This document shows, piece after piece, positions 19,991 to 23,099 of a stretch of DNA of 23,099 nucleotides. The DNA comes from Phallusia fumigata (taxonomy: Eukaryota > Chordata > Ascidiacea > Phlebobranchia > Ascidiidae): positions 1 to 23,099 of the forward strand of contig QXVZ01002942.1 of assembly GCA_008931825.1 (NCBI GenBank), in the 5' to 3' direction. Every line of letters starts with the position of its first letter. Positions within the stretch are counted from its first letter, which is position 1. Made by a program: the position numbers and the translations under genes. The notes beneath the pieces are model-generated. The model ran no database searches, was not told the DNA's origin, and saw only the letters and a list, made by a program, of their open reading frames with translations.

Positions 19991-20792
19991 CACGCCTGAT
20001 TAAAAACCCCAAGTCTAGCAGAGTAAAAACCCGACTAGTACTTTTACTTTACTGTTCGCTTTTAACCAGGGTCAAACGCACCCTTGCTATGTCAGATGTA
20101 TATGAAAATAGCTTTCAGGCCCTCAACGTGGCGTACATCCCAATTTCAAACCTTTTTTTAAGGCGATGGCAGTTATGTACTACATATTATATGCTAGCAT
20201 GGATTTCTGTGTTTGGCAAACAAACCAATAGATGGTATTTAAGTTTTTAACACCTTTTGTGTTACAAAACTGTATATTTCGGTTGTAACTAGATGTATAT
20301 CCTGCCTGTGAAGTGTACGTAGCATCCAATGCGTGGTGATCCCCTTTTAATTCTTCAACATTTACATGATTTATTTTTAATTTCTTATCGTTTACCAGTT
20401 TGTCAGTCTTTGTTCATGGCGGATTGTACCAGCTAATGTTGTTCCAGCAATGTTTCAAATGAGCAAGCTTTGTTTTCCGTCGTCTTTTGTTGCAGTGAAC
20501 CTGTGATTGGTTGTAAAAGTAAATGACTACTGGTATTGTTGAGGCCTACTGAAAGTTGGGAATGTAAAATTGTTTAATGTAAATCCACTAATGTTCTATT
20601 TTAGGTTATAAATGCACAAAACATAAACTGGCAAAATTAAAGTTTTGTCGTGCCTTCCTTGCGTAACACGATTAAGGGTTTCTCGTCAATAAAATGACGT
20701 GACATTGACGACACCAAGAGGACGAAAATAACAAATAGCATAACCGCTAGGTGGCGTGCATGACTATGTCTTGGATCAATAGAGGAAGCGGT

Positions 20793-20860
20793 TGGTCGAA
20801 TGGACTGAGGCGCTCGACCCACATACAGACGTAATAAACCGGAGGGTGGAGCTTGCTTTA
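20793..20860 (+). mobile_element. tRNA-like (A box) fragment, probable decayed SINE
   Basis: TGGTCGAATGG at 20793-20803 is a perfect A box, followed by actgaggcgctcgac, which resembles the D arm of a Leu-type tRNA. No B box was found at a normal distance, and acceptor-stem pairing was not apparent, so this is a remnant rather than a working tRNA gene. Confidence 0.4.
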
Positions 20861-21096
20861 TCGTTTGGTCTTTCCCTTGTGACAACCAAAATAACGCAAT
20901 GTTCGCATGACCTTCTGGTGACCTTGCAACATGGGAAAGTATAGGGGCTGGTTCTCGCAGGATGACTTGGGGTCAGGAAGAGCCAGATTTCAGATCAGTT
21001 TACTGGACCACACCAACCAATCAAGGAGGATCACCAGTTTTGTCAGTAAGCAACATTTGAACCCGAAGTGTGTTATCGATTGCTGAGAAGATTCTT

Positions 21097-21165
21097 TCCC
21101 GGGGTTTGAACGGTGGCTAGTGGATTTAGAAGCAAGGGTCTAACCACTACGTCATGACCGGTGAT
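21097..21165 (-). mobile_element. tRNA-like SINE head, minus strand
   Basis: On the minus strand the A box TGACGTAGTGG (21144-21154) is followed at tRNA spacing by the B box CGTTCAAACCC (21102-21112), each one mismatch from consensus. The sequence between could hold an anticodon arm, but no complete cloverleaf was found by eye. The 3' body would extend to lower coordinates. Confidence 0.5.
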
Positions 21166-21419
21166 GATTTCTGTCAGTTTAAATGGTGCATATCATTTTC
21201 GGTGTCCAGAAAATCACCCCAAAAACATTAGCAATCCTGTGCTCTCACTACTCGGAACTGTGTACAACACAGCTAAATTACGCTGAACAGCCAAACCACG
21301 TAACCTCTAAACAACGACAGATGTCAGAGAGCTATCGGTCAAAGTGATGTATTCCAGTATACACTATTATGGTTTTGTAGAAACTAGAACGGTTCGAGAA
21401 AGCGTTGAAAACAAGCAAA

Positions 21420-21485
21420 ACCGGAGACTTGACCCACAAACCCTGTCAATACACCCCATATCAATCACCACTACACCACGATTAA
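21420..21485 (-). mobile_element. tRNA-like SINE head, minus strand
   Basis: The minus-strand A box TGGTGTAGTGG (21468-21478) matches the consensus perfectly. The B-box-like GGGTCAAGTCT (21425-21435) has one mismatch. Spacing is normal for Pol III internal promoters. The predicted frame that spans this region on the plus strand is not protein-like. Confidence 0.5.
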
Positions 21486-21663
21486 CGACAGACGAACCAG
21501 TTGACTTGCATGTTCTTGATACATTTTTCTGTCCTCGTTTCGAATGTTTTTCACTACTACTTAGGTTAAACAGGTCATCTGTACGACTTGTTGGTGATGT
21601 GCCAAGTATTTGCAGAGTCAGACAAGTGCCCCATGCACAGTAGCCGGGAGGTACTTCGGTTCC

Positions 21664-21674
21664 GGTTCAAATCC
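21664..21674 (+). promoter_or_regulatory. Isolated B box (GGTTCAAATCC)
   Basis: A perfect Pol III B box. The nearest A-box-like sequence (tagccgggagg, 21641-21651) is only 12 nt upstream, too close for a functional pair. It is probably a SINE copy that lost the middle of its tRNA part. Confidence 0.4.
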
Positions 21675-21764
21675 CTGTTGCGGGGGAATGCAACGCGAAC
21701 AGTGGGTTGCGAGTAACACAAAATGGATGGAGCGGGAACAACATACTTTTTGATGATAACAAAT

Positions 21765-21835
21765 AAATTGTATTTGAACCACGGATAGCAAGCTTAATAA
21801 ACCAAGTTCTTCTTCACTACACCACAGCGCCTACG
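21765..21835 (-). mobile_element. tRNA-like SINE head, minus strand
   Basis: The minus-strand A box TGGTGTAGTGA (21814-21824) lies upstream of the B box GGTTCAAATAC (21770-21780), one mismatch each. The gtggtgtagtg core is shared with the copy near 21470, so the two probably belong to one family. Confidence 0.45.
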
Positions 21836-21849
21836 CAAGAATGGAGGCA

Positions 21850-23099
21850 GATTTTCATGTCCTCGATAAAAGTTTTTGTTAGTTGTACGGATTTTTTGCA
21901 CTCACCCCCGAATTTAGACATCTACAATTTGTTGCTAGTTTTTCCAAGCAACTCGTTAAGTGTATTGGTTAGGCAGGCACATGAACTTTCATATTTAAAA
22001 CCGCTCCATGATCCAAAGTACGGGAAGATGTCTTGATGTTAAAATGTCCGGCAGTTCAACCGTGTCCTCCGCGCCACCTAACGGATCGGAAAATCAGTCA
22101 CAGAAATATGAGACACATGTAAAGTAGAAGAGTCAACGTGCATGTTTGCAACCACTTAAAATGGAGACACAAAAACTGCATTTCACCCGCTAAAAACTAT
22201 TGGTAAGAGTTGAAAAAATGAGATGGGAAAGAACAGATTACACAAGATATAATCTGTTCAGACTGAAATAGGTACTAGATAGCGAGCTGGCTGGTCTTCG
22301 GGCATTTCACCTTGTAAGTTTTAAACGTTAATGTGATTAACTACCGTTAATTACCTTGTTGGGCATTCAGCGGTTTGTAAAATCGTCAATCCCATGCAGT
22401 CTCAATGGCAAAAAGGTCTGCTTACGAATTCCAATTTTATGTTAACAGCGGTAAGACAAAGGGTCCTAAAACAAAAACATTCAATCATCTATATGCACAT
22501 ATGCCAGCATAGGAAAAAAGCTTGCTTGTTTTCTGTAAAGTTTCGTACTTCTAATTTTAAATTTTTCAACACTTATGCGACATGAGTTCAAAACCAAAAT
22601 ATGATCGTAGTGTAAAAGCACATTGCAACGTAGGGCTACGAAAGTATACGTACCGGGGGCATTCGATACGTTTAACTAACAGGAATCCATTAACTTGTTA
22701 AAGTCACATAGGTTCCCATTGCTTGGTTATACGAGGACTCTAGTTTTCGTTCCTTTTTCTGCGAAACAACGCATGAGCAGCACTAAGAATTTCATGCGAT
22801 ATAGAACCTACGTTTAAATATGTCAACATGTGAATACAGGCTAAAACTATTTACACTAAATGCTAGTTCGATAAATACCTTTTACCTACCTGTTTATCGT
22901 AAGGTTGTGTGTTGCGTTTCAAAGAATTTTAGCGAGGCCCCTCTTTCGTATGGACAATGTCTCTCCGGTTGAAATGCCTCGGTGGCAGACGAGAATGCAA
23001 TAAAACAAAAGCCGCACACGAAGACCTGAAACTCGGCGACAGAATAAGCAGTACCCGGCATTTGATAAGTTGTCCAAACTTACAAGACAACAAACTACA
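21850..23099. other. Intergenic right end, no gene seen
   Basis: About 1.25 kb without a convincing exon, RNA gene or recognised repeat on either strand. The short open frame near 22394-22585 has no protein-like features. An exon of a gene lying further right cannot be excluded. Confidence 0.4.

Noticed and set aside
20637..20885. Minus-strand 82-residue open frame
   Set aside because: It overlaps the tRNA-like fragment and has no protein-like pattern, splice context or recognised domain.
21344..21643. Plus-strand 99-residue open frame
   Set aside because: It crosses the antisense of a tRNA-like element and shows no domain or plausible splice signals.
20793..21835. Functional tRNA genes
   Set aside because: A and B boxes are present, but I could not find complete acceptor, D, anticodon and T stems in any copy.

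Overview
The window is animal genomic DNA: AT-rich, with genes broken into many short exons by GT-AG introns (44 nt to about 0.9 kb), tRNA-derived SINE-like fragments and hAT-like transposon ends. Compact introns, small intergenic distances and side-by-side allelic contigs suggest an invertebrate deuterostome with high heterozygosity. An ascidian such as Ciona is my best guess, but the sequence alone does not prove it.

Two protein genes stand head to head. On the minus strand, from 4375 leftwards and out of the window, lies an eleven-exon (partial) gene whose spliced N-terminus resembles the vertebrate uncharacterised protein KIAA2012. Motifs such as SLLSKG, LDVYLEPEDYYN, KTFLTRKGALLLFAEELA, AILNYGRQ and IRPGFSPKRY occur in the same order, and the C-terminal part is a charged Arg/Glu/Lys coiled coil. 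On the plus strand, 5533-19589, lies a complete 26-exon gene. Its joined exons sum to 5148 nt, an uninterrupted frame of 1715 codons plus stop. It encodes a PARP14-like mono-ADP-ribosyltransferase: a long N-terminal array of KH-like repeat modules, one macrodomain, a further KH-like segment, a WWE domain and a C-terminal ART catalytic domain with an H-Y-I triad. The 1.16 kb between the two start codons must hold both promoters and contains a perfect CRE/ATF palindrome.

Three single-N gaps (2850, 3509, 19298) are each flanked by duplicated sequence. Two bracket an allelic contig (2851-3508) inserted between two contigs that overlap each other by 15 nt, which falsely duplicates three exons of the KIAA2012-like gene. 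The third splits an unmerged 108-bp identical overlap inside the PARP catalytic exon. None of these duplications should be read as biology.

Introns carry mobile-element debris: a tRNA-type SINE (about 970-1130), hAT-like ends (14.9 and 16.5 kb) and a dispersed repeat with three copies in the introns around the WWE and catalytic exons (16.8, 17.3, 18.1 kb). The right flank (19590-23099) has no convincing gene. It holds the 3' UTR, a degenerate direct repeat and a cluster of tRNA-like Pol III promoter fragments at 20.8-21.8 kb.

Functionally, the PARP14-like protein combines putative nucleic-acid-binding modules, a possible ADP-ribose reader (macro), a second ADP-ribose-linked module (WWE) and a writer (ART). 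This is the architecture of the macro-PARP class, known in vertebrates for roles in antiviral and stress responses. No functional link to the neighbouring KIAA2012-like gene is visible.
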